Part shown: in pieces, positions 9,043 to 18,789 of the stretch
Position numbering within the stretch: the first letter of the stretch is position 1
Layout of the letters: each line of letters begins with the position of its first letter
Assembly (NCBI RefSeq): GCF_003852315.1
Contig: NZ_CP027762.1
Coordinates: 5,561,501 to 5,625,500 of the forward strand
Direction of reading: 5' to 3'
Source: Pseudomonas sp. LBUM920
Lineage (GTDB): Bacteria; Pseudomonadota; Gammaproteobacteria; Pseudomonadales; Pseudomonadaceae
DNA length: 64,000 nt
Translations under genes and position numbers: made by a program
The notes under the pieces: generated by a model
Told to the model about the DNA's origin: nothing
Databases searched by the model: none
The model's input: only the letters and a program-made list of their open reading frames with translations

Positions 9043-10707
9043 ATGGCGTATTACCGCACTCCTCATGACGTTACCGCTCTGCCCGCTTGGCAAGCGCTCG
9101 ATAAACATCGCCAAGCCATGCAGGATTTCAGCATGCGCGACGCATTCAATGCCGATCCCCAGCGCTTTTCCCAATTCACCTTGAGCAGCTGCGGGCTTTT
9201 CCTCGATTACTCGAAAAACCTCATCACTGCCCAAACGCGCGCCTTGCTCGTCGACCTGGCCAATGAAGTCGGCCTTAAAGACGCGATCAACGCGCTCTAC
9301 GCTGGCGAGCCGGTCAACTCCTCCGAAGGCCGTCCGGCCCTGCACACCGCACTGCGTCGCCCGGTTGGCGACAAGTTGTCGGTCAACGGCGTGAACATCA
9401 TGCCGGACGTGCACAAGGTGCTGAATCAGATCACTGACCTGGTCGGCCGCATCCACGATGGCCTGTGGCGCGGTTACACCGAGAAGCCGATCACCGACGT
9501 GGTGAACATCGGCATCGGCGGCTCGTTCCTCGGGCCGGAGCTGGTCTCCGAAGCGCTGTTGTCCTACGCCCACAAAGGCGTGCGCTGCCACTACCTGGCG
9601 AACATTGACGGCAGCGAGTTCCATGAGCTGACCCAGAAGCTGCGCGCCGAGACCACGCTGTTTATCGTCTCGTCAAAATCCTTCAACACCCTGGAAACCC
9701 TGAAAAACGCCCAGGCCGCCCGCGCCTGGTACCTGGCTCAGGGTGGCTCGGAAGCCGAGCTGTATCGCCACTTCATCGCCGTCTCAAGCAACAACGCAGC
9801 GGCCGTGGCCTTCGGTATCCGCGAAGAAAACATCTTCCCGATGTGGGACTGGGTCGGCGGGCGTTACTCGCTGTGGTCGGCCATCGGCTTGCCGATCGCC
9901 CTGGCGATCGGCATGTCCAACTTCAAGGAACTGCTGTCCGGTGCCTACACCATGGACCAGCATTTCCAGAACGCCCCATTCGAAGCCAACATGCCCGTGC
10001 TGCTGGGTCTGCTGGGCGTGTGGTACGGCAACTTCTGGGGTGCGCAGAGCCACGCGATCCTGCCGTACGACCACTACCTGCGCAACATCACCAAACACTT
10101 GCAACAGTTGGACATGGAATCCAACGGCAAGAGTGTGCGCCAGGACGGTACGCCAGTGTCCACCGATACCGGCCCGGTCATCTGGGGCGGCGTAGGGTGC
10201 AACGGCCAGCACGCCTACCACCAGTTGTTGCACCAAGGGACCCAACTGATTCCGGCCGACTTCATTGTGCCGATTGTCAGCTTCAACCCGGTGTCCGACC
10301 ACCATCAGTGGTTGTTCGCCAACTGCCTGTCCCAAAGCCAGGCGCTGATGCTCGGCAAAACCCGCAGCGAAGCCGAAGCCGAGTTGCGTGAGAAAGGCGT
10401 TGCCGAAGCCGAAGTCCAGAAACTGGCCCCGCACAAGGTGATCCCGGGCAACCGTCCGAGCAACACCATCGTGGTTGAACGCATCAGCCCGCGTCGCCTG
10501 GGCGCACTGGTGGCTATGTATGAACACAAGGTGTTTGTACAAAGCGTGGTCTGGGGTATCAACGCCTTCGACCAATGGGGCGTGGAATTGGGCAAAGAGC
10601 TGGGCAAAGGCGTGTATAACCGCCTGACCGGTGCCGAAGAAACCTCGGCCGAGGATGCTTCGACCCAGGGCCTGATCAACTACTTCCGCGGTCGTCACCG
10701 CGGCTGA
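9043..10707 (+). CDS. pgi: Glucose-6-phosphate isomerase
   Basis: Interconverts glucose-6-phosphate and fructose-6-phosphate. In pseudomonads it works in the gluconeogenic direction and in the Entner-Doudoroff cycle, since they lack phosphofructokinase. Both family signatures are present: DWVGGRYSLWSAIG (around residue 267) and GINAFDQWGVELGK (around 506). A GIGGSFLGPEL loop lies near residue 157. The length of 554 residues is normal. An AAAGGA-like ribosome site precedes ATG 9043. Its upstream neighbour is panC rather than panD. Confidence 0.97.
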   Translation: MAYYRTPHDVTALPAWQALDKHRQAMQDFSMRDAFNADPQRFSQFTLSSCGLFLDYSKNLITAQTRALLVDLANEVGLKDAINALYAGEPVNSSEGRPALHTALRRPVGDKLSVNGVNIMPDVHKVLNQITDLVGRIHDGLWRGYTEKPITDVVNIGIGGSFLGPELVSEALLSYAHKGVRCHYLANIDGSEFHELTQKLRAETTLFIVSSKSFNTLETLKNAQAARAWYLAQGGSEAELYRHFIAVSSNNAAAVAFGIREENIFPMWDWVGGRYSLWSAIGLPIALAIGMSNFKELLSGAYTMDQHFQNAPFEANMPVLLGLLGVWYGNFWGAQSHAILPYDHYLRNITKHLQQLDMESNGKSVRQDGTPVSTDTGPVIWGGVGCNGQHAYHQLLHQGTQLIPADFIVPIVSFNPVSDHHQWLFANCLSQSQALMLGKTRSEAEAELREKGVAEAEVQKLAPHKVIPGNRPSNTIVVERISPRRLGALVAMYEHKVFVQSVVWGINAFDQWGVELGKELGKGVYNRLTGAEETSAEDASTQGLINYFRGRHRG

Positions 10708-10719
10708 AGCCGGTACACC

Positions 10720-10749
10720 AAGGCCAACGTCCGTTTGGACGTTGGCCTT
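10720..10749 (+). terminator. Terminator hairpin after pgi
   Basis: A perfect 13-base-pair stem (AAGGCCAACGTCC with its complement) and a GTTT loop, 12 bases after the pgi stop. The following sequence is not T-rich, but the stem strength and position support a terminator. Confidence 0.7.
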
Positions 10750-10812
10750 GTACCCTCCCCCCACTGCGTGCATCGTTATGACTTGTCGCCAAAACAAGAA
10801 TAAGGACCGCTC

Positions 10813-12750
10813 ATGTTCGATATCAGCACATTCCCCAACGCCGATGCCGTCCGCCAGGCCGCGCAGCTCAGTCAAGCCGACTACCAGCGCCTTTATCGCC
10901 AGTCCATCGAGCAACCCGACACCTTTTGGGCAGAACAGGCCAAAAGCTTTCTCGACTGGATCACACCCTGGCACACCGTCCAGCATTCAGACATTCACAC
11001 CGGCGCCGCCCAATGGTTTGCCGGCGGCCAACTGAACGTCAGCTACAACTGCATCGACCGTCACCTGGCGCAACGCGCCGACCAGCCTGCCTTCATCTGG
11101 GAAGGCGATGATCCGACACGGTTTGCAAAAATCACCTACCGCCAGCTCCATCAAAACGTCAGCCGCCTGGCCAATGTGTTGAAAAACCGTGGCGTGAAAA
11201 AAGGCGACCGCGTGTGCATCTACATGCCGATGATCCCGGAAGCCGCCTACGCAATGCTGGCCTGCACACGCATTGGCGCGGTGCACTCGGTGGTTTTTGG
11301 CGGGTTCTCACCGGACGCCCTGCGTGACCGTATTCTCGACGCCGACTGCCGCACCGTGATTACCGCCGATGAAGGCGTGCGCGGCGGTAAACCGGTGGCG
11401 CTGAAAAAGAACGTCGACCAGGCCCTGGCCAGTTGCCCGAACGTCAGCACCGTGCTGGTGGTGGAGCGCACCGGCGCTGACCTTGCCTGGCACGAAGGCC
11501 GCGATCTCAAGTACCAGCAAGCTCTGGATGCCGCCAGCGACGACTGCCCGCCCGAGCCCATGGACGCCGAAGACCCACTGTTCATCCTCTACACCTCCGG
11601 CAGCACCGGCAAACCCAAAGGCGTGCTGCACACCACCGGCGGCTACCTGTTGCAAGCGGCGATGACCTTCAAGTACGTGCTCGATTACCGCGATGGCGAA
11701 GTGTTCTGGTGCACCGCCGACGTCGGTTGGGTGACCGGCCACAGCTACATCGTGTACGGCCCGCTGGCCAATGGCGCTACCTCGCTGATGTTCGAAGGCG
11801 TGCCGAGCTACCCGGACAGCTCGCGCTTCTGGCAGGTGATCGACAAACATCAGGTGAACATCTTCTACACCGCGCCCACCGCCCTGCGCGCCCTGATGCG
11901 TGAGGGTCACGGGCCACTGGAGAATACCTCTCGCGCCAGCCTGCGCCTGCTGGGCAGTGTCGGCGAGCCGATCAACCCCGAAGCCTGGGACTGGTACTTC
12001 AACGCCGTCGGTGAACAACGCTGCCCGATTGTCGACACGTGGTGGCAGACCGAAACCGGCGGCATCATGCTCAGCCCCCTGGTCAGCGCCCAGCGGATCA
12101 AGCCTGGCTGCGCAACCCAGCCGATGTTTGGCGTGCAGCCGGTGCTGCTGGATGAGCAAGGCAAGCCAATCAGCGGCGCCGGCAGTGGCGTGCTGGCGAT
12201 CAAGGCCAGCTGGCCGGGGCAGATTCGCAGCGTCTACGGCGACCCGCAGCGCATGATCGACACCTATTTCAAACCCTACCCTGGCTACTACTTCACGGGG
12301 GACGGCGCACGCCGCGATGAGGACGGCGACTACTGGATCACCGGGCGCATCGACGATGTGATCAACGTGTCCGGCCACCGTATCGGCACCGCCGAGGTGG
12401 AAAGCGCGCTGGTGTTGCATGACCAAGTGGCCGAAGCCGCCGTGGTGGGCTATCCCCACGACGTCAAAGGCCAGGGGATTTATGCCTTCGTCACCCCAAT
12501 GAATGGGGTTGAACCCAGCGATGCGTTGAAGAAAAACCTGCTTGAGCTGGTCAGCAAGGAAATCGGCAGCTTTGCCAAGCCGGAACTGATCCAATGGGCG
12601 CCGGCCTTGCCGAAAACCCGATCCGGCAAGATCATGCGGCGGATTCTGCGCAAAATCGCCTGCAATGAACTGGACAGCCTGGGTGACACCTCGACACTGG
12701 CCGACCCCAGCGTCGTGGATGGCCTGATCGACAAACGCCTGAACCGCTAG
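10813..12750 (+). CDS. acs: Acetyl-coenzyme A synthetase
   Basis: Activates acetate to acetyl-CoA through an acetyl-adenylate. It is a member of the ANL adenylating enzymes: the phosphate-binding loop YTSGSTGKPKG lies near residue 260, DTWWQTETGG near 410, and the C-terminal PKTRSGKIMRR near 602-612 carries the lysine that is regulated by acetylation. Length 645 residues, normal for Acs. The ribosome site AAGGA precedes ATG 10813. Its position next to pgi matches the second Acs of pseudomonads (often called AcsB); a separate acsA would be expected elsewhere. Confidence 0.95.
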   Translation: MFDISTFPNADAVRQAAQLSQADYQRLYRQSIEQPDTFWAEQAKSFLDWITPWHTVQHSDIHTGAAQWFAGGQLNVSYNCIDRHLAQRADQPAFIWEGDDPTRFAKITYRQLHQNVSRLANVLKNRGVKKGDRVCIYMPMIPEAAYAMLACTRIGAVHSVVFGGFSPDALRDRILDADCRTVITADEGVRGGKPVALKKNVDQALASCPNVSTVLVVERTGADLAWHEGRDLKYQQALDAASDDCPPEPMDAEDPLFILYTSGSTGKPKGVLHTTGGYLLQAAMTFKYVLDYRDGEVFWCTADVGWVTGHSYIVYGPLANGATSLMFEGVPSYPDSSRFWQVIDKHQVNIFYTAPTALRALMREGHGPLENTSRASLRLLGSVGEPINPEAWDWYFNAVGEQRCPIVDTWWQTETGGIMLSPLVSAQRIKPGCATQPMFGVQPVLLDEQGKPISGAGSGVLAIKASWPGQIRSVYGDPQRMIDTYFKPYPGYYFTGDGARRDEDGDYWITGRIDDVINVSGHRIGTAEVESALVLHDQVAEAAVVGYPHDVKGQGIYAFVTPMNGVEPSDALKKNLLELVSKEIGSFAKPELIQWAPALPKTRSGKIMRRILRKIACNELDSLGDTSTLADPSVVDGLIDKRLNR

Positions 12751-12766
12751 GAACCCTCGAGTCGCC

Positions 12767-13636
12767 ATGGAATTTATCCGCAACCGTATCGAAACCCAGC
12801 TGATGAGCCTCACCGGCCTGTCGCTGGGCCAGCTGGACCTGGAAAACCCCAAGGGCGATCCAGGCCTGTTCGGGCCGGACTCGGTCAGTTGGCAAGTCCA
12901 TGGCGATTTCAGCAGCATGTTGATTGGTGGTATCAGCGCCTTGATGCTGCAAGCCTTGCACCCGCTGGCACTGGCGGGTGTGTGGGACCACTCGAATTTT
13001 CGCCAGGACATGCTTGGGCGCTTACGGCGCACCTCGCAGTTTATTTCCGGCACCACGTTCGGCTCGCGCAAAGACGCCGAATGGCTGATCGAAAAAGTGC
13101 GCACCATTCACCTGCAAGTGACGGGGCATGCCCCGGACGGGCGACCTTACGCGGCCAGTGATCCGGCGCTGCTGACGTGGGTGCATGTGGCGGAGGTCAG
13201 CAACTTCCTCGCGGCCCACCTGCGTTACTGCAACCCGCGCCTTTCGGGTCGGGATCAGGACCGCTACTACAGTGAAATTGCGTTGGTGGCCGAACGCTTG
13301 GGCGCGCGGCATGTTCCGCGTTCACGGCAGGAAATTTCGGATTACCTGGCACGCATTCGTCCGCAACTGCTGTGCGACGAGCGCAGCCGCGAAGTGTTGC
13401 GTCTGCTGCTCAATGCACCGTCACCCAGCACGCTGGCCAAACCTTTTGGCGCGCTGATGATGCAGGCGGGGATCGACTTGCTGCCGGACTGGGCAAGCAG
13501 CCTGCTCGGGCAACACCAAAGCCCGCTGCAACGGCAAATGGTCCGCGCCGGGGTCAAGCGCAGTGCGCCGTTGCTGCGCTGGGCGATGCGCAATGGCTCG
13601 GTGCAGCGTGCCCATCGGCGGATGGGGTTGATGTAG
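12767..13636 (+). CDS. DUF2236/MpaB-type oxygenase family protein
   Basis: The 289-residue protein resembles the DUF2236 family (ER-bound oxygenase MpaB / rubber oxygenase catalytic-type fold), known or predicted to be heme-binding. Family-like stretches are the N-terminal DSVSWQVHGDFSSMLIGG, the DHSNFRQDMLGRLRRTSQFISG block (around residues 73-95) and WVHVAEVSNFLAAHLRY (around 137-153). No signal peptide or membrane span is evident. It follows acs after 16 bases and may be co-transcribed with it. Its substrate is unknown. Confidence 0.75.
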   Translation: MEFIRNRIETQLMSLTGLSLGQLDLENPKGDPGLFGPDSVSWQVHGDFSSMLIGGISALMLQALHPLALAGVWDHSNFRQDMLGRLRRTSQFISGTTFGSRKDAEWLIEKVRTIHLQVTGHAPDGRPYAASDPALLTWVHVAEVSNFLAAHLRYCNPRLSGRDQDRYYSEIALVAERLGARHVPRSRQEISDYLARIRPQLLCDERSREVLRLLLNAPSPSTLAKPFGALMMQAGIDLLPDWASSLLGQHQSPLQRQMVRAGVKRSAPLLRWAMRNGSVQRAHRRMGLM

Positions 13637-13690
13637 GCCGGCGCCTATAGCTGTTAAACTCCGCGCCCCATTTACAGCAAGGCGCGCTCC

Positions 13691-14707
13691 ATGACTCCCT
13701 TGAATCAGGCGCTGCGCGCCGCCCTCGATTATCGCCAAGACCTGATCAACGAGTTGCACGCCCAAGGCACTGACTGCTACCGCTTGTTTCATGGCAGCCA
13801 GGAAGGCGCCGGCGGCCTGTCTATCGACCGTTACGGCCCACAGTTGCTGGTGCAGAGTTTCCATCAATCCCTGGAAACAGCTGACCTCTTGGACCTGCAC
13901 CAACTGATCAACCAGTTCATGGGCCTGGAATTGCTGCTGGTCTACAACGATCGCTCCCGTGGCAACTCGCGCATCGACCGTGAAGACACGGTGTACCGCG
14001 CCGAGCCTGCCGCGCTGGTAGACCTGGTTGGCCACGAATGGGGCCTCAATTATCGCGTGCGTGGGCGCCACGCCGGGCAAGACCCGCTGCTGTTCCTGGA
14101 CCTGCGCAACACCCGCGGCTGGGTCAAGGCGCACAGCGCCGGCAAGAGCGTGCTCAACCTGTTCGCCTACACCTGCGGCGTCGGCCTGAGCGCGGCGGCC
14201 GGTGGCGCGCGTGAGGTGTGCAACCTGGACTTCGCCGAGGGCAACCTGGCGGTCGGTCGCGAAAACGGTCTGCTCAACCCACAATTGCCAACCATGGAAT
14301 TCGTGCAGTCCGACTACTTCCCGGCGATTCGCCAACTGGCGGGCTTGCCGATCACTCAACGTCGCGGGCAGAAACTGCCGAGCTATCCACGCCTCGAGCA
14401 GCGCCAATATGACCTGGTATTGCTCGACCCACCGGCATGGGCCAAGAGCGCCTTCGGCACCGTTGACCTGTTGCGTGACTACCAGAGCCTGCTCAAGCCT
14501 GCGCTGCTCGCGACGGCCGACAATGGCGTGCTGATCTGCTGCAACAACTTGGCGAAAGTCAGCATGGATGACTGGCGCGAACAGGTGCTGCGTTGCGCTG
14601 AGAAAGCCGGCCGCCCGGTACGCGATTGGCAAATCATGACGCCGGGCGCCGACTTCCCTTCCCAGGACCAGCAGCCACCGTTGAAAACCCTCATCCTGCA
14701 GCTGTAG
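13691..14707 (+). CDS. Class I SAM-dependent methyltransferase (RlmI/RlmK-like)
   Basis: A 338-residue protein of the COG1092-like group of putative rRNA m5C methyltransferases. The SAM-binding motif I is VLNLFAYTCGVGLSAAAGGA (around residues 154-173) and the catalytic motif is LVLLDPPAWAKSAFG (around 246-260), followed by LICCNNLAKVS. The N-terminal PUA domain of RlmI is not apparent; instead an RNA-binding-like N-terminal domain (GLSIDRYGPQLLVQSF) is seen. The target RNA cannot be named from sequence alone. Confidence 0.78.
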   Translation: MTPLNQALRAALDYRQDLINELHAQGTDCYRLFHGSQEGAGGLSIDRYGPQLLVQSFHQSLETADLLDLHQLINQFMGLELLLVYNDRSRGNSRIDREDTVYRAEPAALVDLVGHEWGLNYRVRGRHAGQDPLLFLDLRNTRGWVKAHSAGKSVLNLFAYTCGVGLSAAAGGAREVCNLDFAEGNLAVGRENGLLNPQLPTMEFVQSDYFPAIRQLAGLPITQRRGQKLPSYPRLEQRQYDLVLLDPPAWAKSAFGTVDLLRDYQSLLKPALLATADNGVLICCNNLAKVSMDDWREQVLRCAEKAGRPVRDWQIMTPGADFPSQDQQPPLKTLILQL

Positions 14708-14782
14708 TACTTTTCCCAAGAGGCCCGGTGCTTCGGAACCGAAATCCCGTGCCATACTCCAAGGCACTCCTGTTCGACATAG

Positions 14783-17728
14783 ATGGCGTCACTCATGCCC
14801 AAAGGATTGATCCGCGCCGCTGGCGCCTTGTTGACCGCCCTGGCTCTGTACAGCTTGCTGGGTTTTCTGATTCTGCCGGGCATTGCCCTTCGTATTGCCA
14901 ATCAACAGCTGGCCCATTACGCCACGGTGCCGGCACGCATCGAGCGTATCGAACTCAATCCGTTCAGCCTGGAAGTGACAGCCTGGGGCTTGAAAATCGG
15001 CGAACCAGGCAAGGAGCAAGTGGGTTTCGAGCGTCTCTACGCCAACCTGCAGATCGACAGCCTCTGGACTCGTGCCCTGCACCTGGCCGATGTGCAACTC
15101 GATCAACCCAAGACTGAGCTGCTGTTCAACAAATCCGGCCAGCTGAACCTGGCGCAGTTGTTCAAGCTGCCGCCGAGCGAACCGACTCCGGCCGACCCGA
15201 ACGCCAAGCCGTTCCCGCTGCGCATCGACAGCATCAAGCTGGCGGGCGGCTATGTGCATTTTCAAGACCTGCGTCCCAGCGAACCGATCGAATTCCTCTA
15301 CGACAAACTCGACTTTGAACTGAAAAACCTCAGCACCTTGCCGGAAGACAACGCCGACATGACGCTGGTGGCCGCCGGCCCCGAGGGTGGGCAGATCGAC
15401 TGGAAAGGCAACTTCAGCCTGGTACCGATCACGTCCGAGGGCACGCTGAAAGTCACCGACGGCAAGATGAAAGCCTGGTGGCCGTATGTCCGTGACGCCG
15501 TGCCGCTTGTGCTGGAAGACGGTGTGCTGAATTTCAGCACCCACTACACATTCAGCCTCGCCAAAGAAACCGAACTGAACCTGACCAACACGGCGGCCAG
15601 CATTGCGCCGTTTGCTATCAAGGCGCCCGATGGCCGCCCATTGGTGCGCCTGGAACGCTTGGACGTCAGTGACACCACGGTGGACCTGGCCAAGCAGCAC
15701 GTGGTGGTCGGCAAGATTCGCAGCAACAAGCTGGAAACCTGGGCCGCCCGCGAAGCCGATGGGCAATTGGACTGGCAAAAACTGTTCGCCAGCCAACCGA
15801 GCAAACCGGCCAAGGCGCCCGAGCCCGCCACCGCGCCGGCGACGGCCGACTCGCCAAAGGCTGAACCGGCCGCACCTAGCAAGCCCTGGCAGGTACTGCT
15901 CAAGGATGTGCAGCTGCGTAACTATCAGGTGCACCTGGCCGACCGTCAGGCCAAACCTGCGGTAGCGCTGGAACTGGGGCCCTTGAACGTCGATGTGCAG
16001 AACTTCGACAGCCTGAACCAAAGCCCGTTTACCTTGAAGGTCGACTCCGGCCTGGGTAAACAAGGCAAGATTCAGGCAACCGGCGAGGTCAATCTCAACC
16101 CGGTCAGCGCCAAACTCAAAGTGAATACCCAGGACATCGACCTGCGGGTTGCTCAGTCCTATATCAGCCCGTTCATTCGGCTGGAACTGCGCAGCGGTAT
16201 GTTGGGCAGCAACCTGGATGTAAACCTCAAGAGCACCGAGCCCTTGGCGCTTCAGGTCACCGGCCGCGCTCAGGTCGACCAATTGCACACCCTGGACACG
16301 CTCAAGACCCGCGACTTCCTCAAATGGCAGCGCCTGGTGCTCGAAGGTGTCAATTATCAACACGGCGACAGCCTGTCGATCGACAAGGTCAACCTGCTGC
16401 AACCGTACGCGCGCTTCATGATCAATGATGACCGCACCACCAACATCGATGACCTGTTGATCCCGCAGCCGGCCGACAGTGGCGCCAAATCGGCAGCCAA
16501 GCCGGCGGCCAGCAAAGATAAGCCGTTGGGCATCAATATAGGGCAGATCGCGATCAATGACGGCTCGGCCAACTTTGCCGACTTCAGCCTCACGCCCAAC
16601 TTTGCCACGGCCATTCAACAGCTCAACGGGCAGATCGGCACCATTGACAGTCGCCAAGCCAAACCGGCCAGCGTCGACATCAAGGGCAAGGTGGATCGCT
16701 ATGCGCCAGTGACCATCAAAGGCAGCGTGAACCCGTTTGATCCGATGGCGGCGCTGGATATCGCCACCAGCTTCAAACGCGTCGAGTTGACCACGTTGAC
16801 GCCGTACTCCGGCAAGTTCGCCGGTTTCCGCATCCGCAAGGGCAGGCTTAACCTGGACCTGCATTATGTGATCACCAAAGGCCAATTGAAGGCTGAAAAC
16901 AAAGTGGTGGTTGAGCAACTGCAACTGGGTGAGAAAGTCGACAGCGCCGACGCCGTGGATTTGCCGATTCGCCTGGCCATTGCCCTGCTCAAGGACTCCG
17001 ACGGCAAGATCTCCATCGAACTTCCGGTCACCGGCGACCTGAACAACCCGCAATTCAGTGTGATGCCGATTGTCTGGCAAACCCTGCGTAACCTGGTGGT
17101 GCGCGCGGCGACGGCGCCGTTCAAGTTCATCGGTGGGCTGGTGACGGGCGGAGGCTCGGAAGACTTGGGCAATGTGTCGTTCGCCCCAGGCTCCAGCGAG
17201 TTGAACAAAGACGCTCAAGGCGCGCTGGACACCCTGGCCAAGGCACTCAAAGAGCGCCCTACCCTGCGTCTTGAAATCGAAGGCACGGCGGCTGCCAGCA
17301 GTGACGGCCCCTTGCTCGCTGCCGAGCGACTGGAACGTGAATATCAGTACAACTACTACAAGATACTGCAGCGCCGTGGCGATAAGGTTCCGGCCCAGGC
17401 TTCGCTGCTGGTCGTACCCGAGAAGGAAAAAGCGCCATTGCTGGAAGGCATCTACCGCACCCGCCTGAAACAGCAACCGCCGGCCGAGTGGAAAGACTTG
17501 AGCAGCGATGAACGCACCGCGAAGCTGCGTGACGGGCTGATCAAGTTCTGGGGCGCCAGTGATGTACTGCTGCGTCAACTGGGGCAAGACCGAGCCAGTG
17601 CCATCAAGGACTACCTGGTGGACAAGGGCCAGTTGGAAGATGACCGGGTGTACTTCATTGATGCCAACCTGGGGCAGGCGGAAAAGGATGGCCGGGTGGT
17701 AACCCCAATGCATCTGGATGCTGAGTAA
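14783..17728 (+). CDS. DUF748 (AsmA-like) envelope protein
   Basis: A 981-residue protein with one N-terminal membrane segment (ALLTALALYSLLGFLILPG, around residues 13-31) and a long periplasmic part with repeated DUF748/AsmA-type beta-rich segments (for example LYANLQIDSLWTRALHLADV and VNPFDPMAALDIATSFKRVELTTLTP split over the body). Such proteins are related to bridge-like lipid transport proteins spanning the periplasm. Near residue 795 the stretch FAPGSSELNKDAQGALDTLA looks like the beginning of an OmpA-type peptidoglycan-binding domain. Start ATG 14783 was taken for length; ATG 14795 (MPKGLIRAAG) is an alternative. A REP doublet follows it. Confidence 0.8.
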   Translation: MASLMPKGLIRAAGALLTALALYSLLGFLILPGIALRIANQQLAHYATVPARIERIELNPFSLEVTAWGLKIGEPGKEQVGFERLYANLQIDSLWTRALHLADVQLDQPKTELLFNKSGQLNLAQLFKLPPSEPTPADPNAKPFPLRIDSIKLAGGYVHFQDLRPSEPIEFLYDKLDFELKNLSTLPEDNADMTLVAAGPEGGQIDWKGNFSLVPITSEGTLKVTDGKMKAWWPYVRDAVPLVLEDGVLNFSTHYTFSLAKETELNLTNTAASIAPFAIKAPDGRPLVRLERLDVSDTTVDLAKQHVVVGKIRSNKLETWAAREADGQLDWQKLFASQPSKPAKAPEPATAPATADSPKAEPAAPSKPWQVLLKDVQLRNYQVHLADRQAKPAVALELGPLNVDVQNFDSLNQSPFTLKVDSGLGKQGKIQATGEVNLNPVSAKLKVNTQDIDLRVAQSYISPFIRLELRSGMLGSNLDVNLKSTEPLALQVTGRAQVDQLHTLDTLKTRDFLKWQRLVLEGVNYQHGDSLSIDKVNLLQPYARFMINDDRTTNIDDLLIPQPADSGAKSAAKPAASKDKPLGINIGQIAINDGSANFADFSLTPNFATAIQQLNGQIGTIDSRQAKPASVDIKGKVDRYAPVTIKGSVNPFDPMAALDIATSFKRVELTTLTPYSGKFAGFRIRKGRLNLDLHYVITKGQLKAENKVVVEQLQLGEKVDSADAVDLPIRLAIALLKDSDGKISIELPVTGDLNNPQFSVMPIVWQTLRNLVVRAATAPFKFIGGLVTGGGSEDLGNVSFAPGSSELNKDAQGALDTLAKALKERPTLRLEIEGTAAASSDGPLLAAERLEREYQYNYYKILQRRGDKVPAQASLLVVPEKEKAPLLEGIYRTRLKQQPPAEWKDLSSDERTAKLRDGLIKFWGASDVLLRQLGQDRASAIKDYLVDKGQLEDDRVYFIDANLGQAEKDGRVVTPMHLDAE

Positions 17729-17752
17729 CACCTGAGCGACACCCATCCAAAC

Positions 17753-17837
17753 GTGGGAGCTGGCTGGCCTGCGATGCACACACCTCGGTCATTCAGTTGA
17801 ATCGAGGTGATGCTATCGCGGGCAAGCCAGCTCCCAC
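17753..17837. repeat. REP doublet (REPIN-like)
   Basis: The arms GTGGGAGCTGGC (left) and GCCAGCTCCCAC (right) are exact complements and enclose an inner hairpin CACCTCG/CGAGGTG (17781-17809). It belongs to a different REP subtype from the copy at 6799-6884. It sits between two convergent genes. Confidence 0.85.
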
Positions 17838-17879
17838 ATTTGTGTGTAATCGACTTAGGTCTTTTCTGCCCAGAATAGA

Positions 17880-17909
17880 ACAGGCCCCGACACAAGTGCC
17901 GGGGCCTGT
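17880..17909. terminator. Terminator hairpin between convergent genes
   Basis: The strong inverted repeat ACAGGCCCCG / CGGGGCCTGT lies downstream of the BON-domain gene (minus strand), followed by a smaller GACCACA/TGTGGTC hairpin at 17913-17930. Its position suits a terminator for the minus-strand gene. Confidence 0.6.
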
Positions 17910-18015
17910 AATGACCACATCCGTGTGGTCGGTCGCATGAACTCCAGAGGTGCCTTGGGTGGATATCTAACTCACCCTAAGCCGCCGCCATTCAGTTCAG
18001 ACGAACAGTGAAGCG

Positions 18016-18636
18016 TTACTCTGCTTTCAGGCCATCGGCCGATACAGCTTTAACGCCCTTGATTTTCTTGGCGATATTCACCGCGGTGGTTTTCTGTGCT
18101 TCAGTCACTGCGACCGAAGAGGACAGAGACACTACGCCTTTGTTGGTTTCGACTTTGATGTCGGTGCCAGGAATGCCTTTCTCGGTTACCAGGTCAGCTT
18201 TTACTTTGGTGGTGATCCAGGTATCGGAAGTGGCGCCCTTGGCGTCAGCTGCTGCGCCTTTGGTTTTGTCGACGTTGTCGGCTTTAGTTGCGCCGCCTGC
18301 CAGCAGGCCGTCAGCAGATACAGCGGTCACACCTTTGATGCGCTTGGTGATTGCTACTGCAGTGGCTTTCTGCGAATCAGAGATCGCTACGGTCGACGAC
18401 AGGGAAACCACACCTTTGTTGGTTTCAACCTTGATGTCCGAACCAGGAATGCCTTTCTCGGTCAGCAGGTCAGCTTTGACTTTGGTGGTGATCCAAGTAT
18501 CCGAAGTGGATTCTTTGGCTTTGGTCACTTCGCCAGCGGCCATGGTCATTGGAGCTTGGGAAGTCTGAGCAAAGGCCACGTTAGCACCCATGGCCAGGGT
18601 CAGAGCGGTAGCAGTAGCGAGAGCGAACTTCTTCAT
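18016..18636 (-). CDS. Secreted protein with two BON domains (OsmY-like)
   Basis: The 206-residue protein has a Sec signal peptide (MKKFALATATALTLAMGANVAFAQ, split as basic start, hydrophobic core and AFA-Q cleavage), then two BON domains at about residues 45-110 and 137-204. BON domains bind phospholipid surfaces and are found in osmotic-stress periplasmic proteins such as OsmY. The two domains are almost identical: SDTWITTKVKADL and GIKVETNKGVVSLSS-type stretches occur in both, with few differences. The ribosome site AGGAG (minus strand) precedes the start. The upstream region holds a long inverted repeat. Confidence 0.88.
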   Translation of the reverse strand: MKKFALATATALTLAMGANVAFAQTSQAPMTMAAGEVTKAKESTSDTWITTKVKADLLTEKGIPGSDIKVETNKGVVSLSSTVAISDSQKATAVAITKRIKGVTAVSADGLLAGGATKADNVDKTKGAAADAKGATSDTWITTKVKADLVTEKGIPGTDIKVETNKGVVSLSSSVAVTEAQKTTAVNIAKKIKGVKAVSADGLKAE

Positions 18637-18789
18637 ACGAGTAACTCCTGTTTTATTGAAAGTCTGCAGTGGGTAAACCTTGATGCTGCAGCGTTAACAG
18701 GGTTATTGCAGGCAGTGTGCCAAGTCGCGCTTTCGAATTAAATCCTTATAAAACAATGACTTATAAAAAGCGCCAATTTTCGGAATCGT

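Noticed and set aside
14789..17779. 996-codon minus-strand ORF opposite the DUF748 gene
   Set aside because: It is the mirror of a real gene in GC-rich DNA. Its translation is low-complexity (Q, R, V, G rich), without domains or ribosome site.
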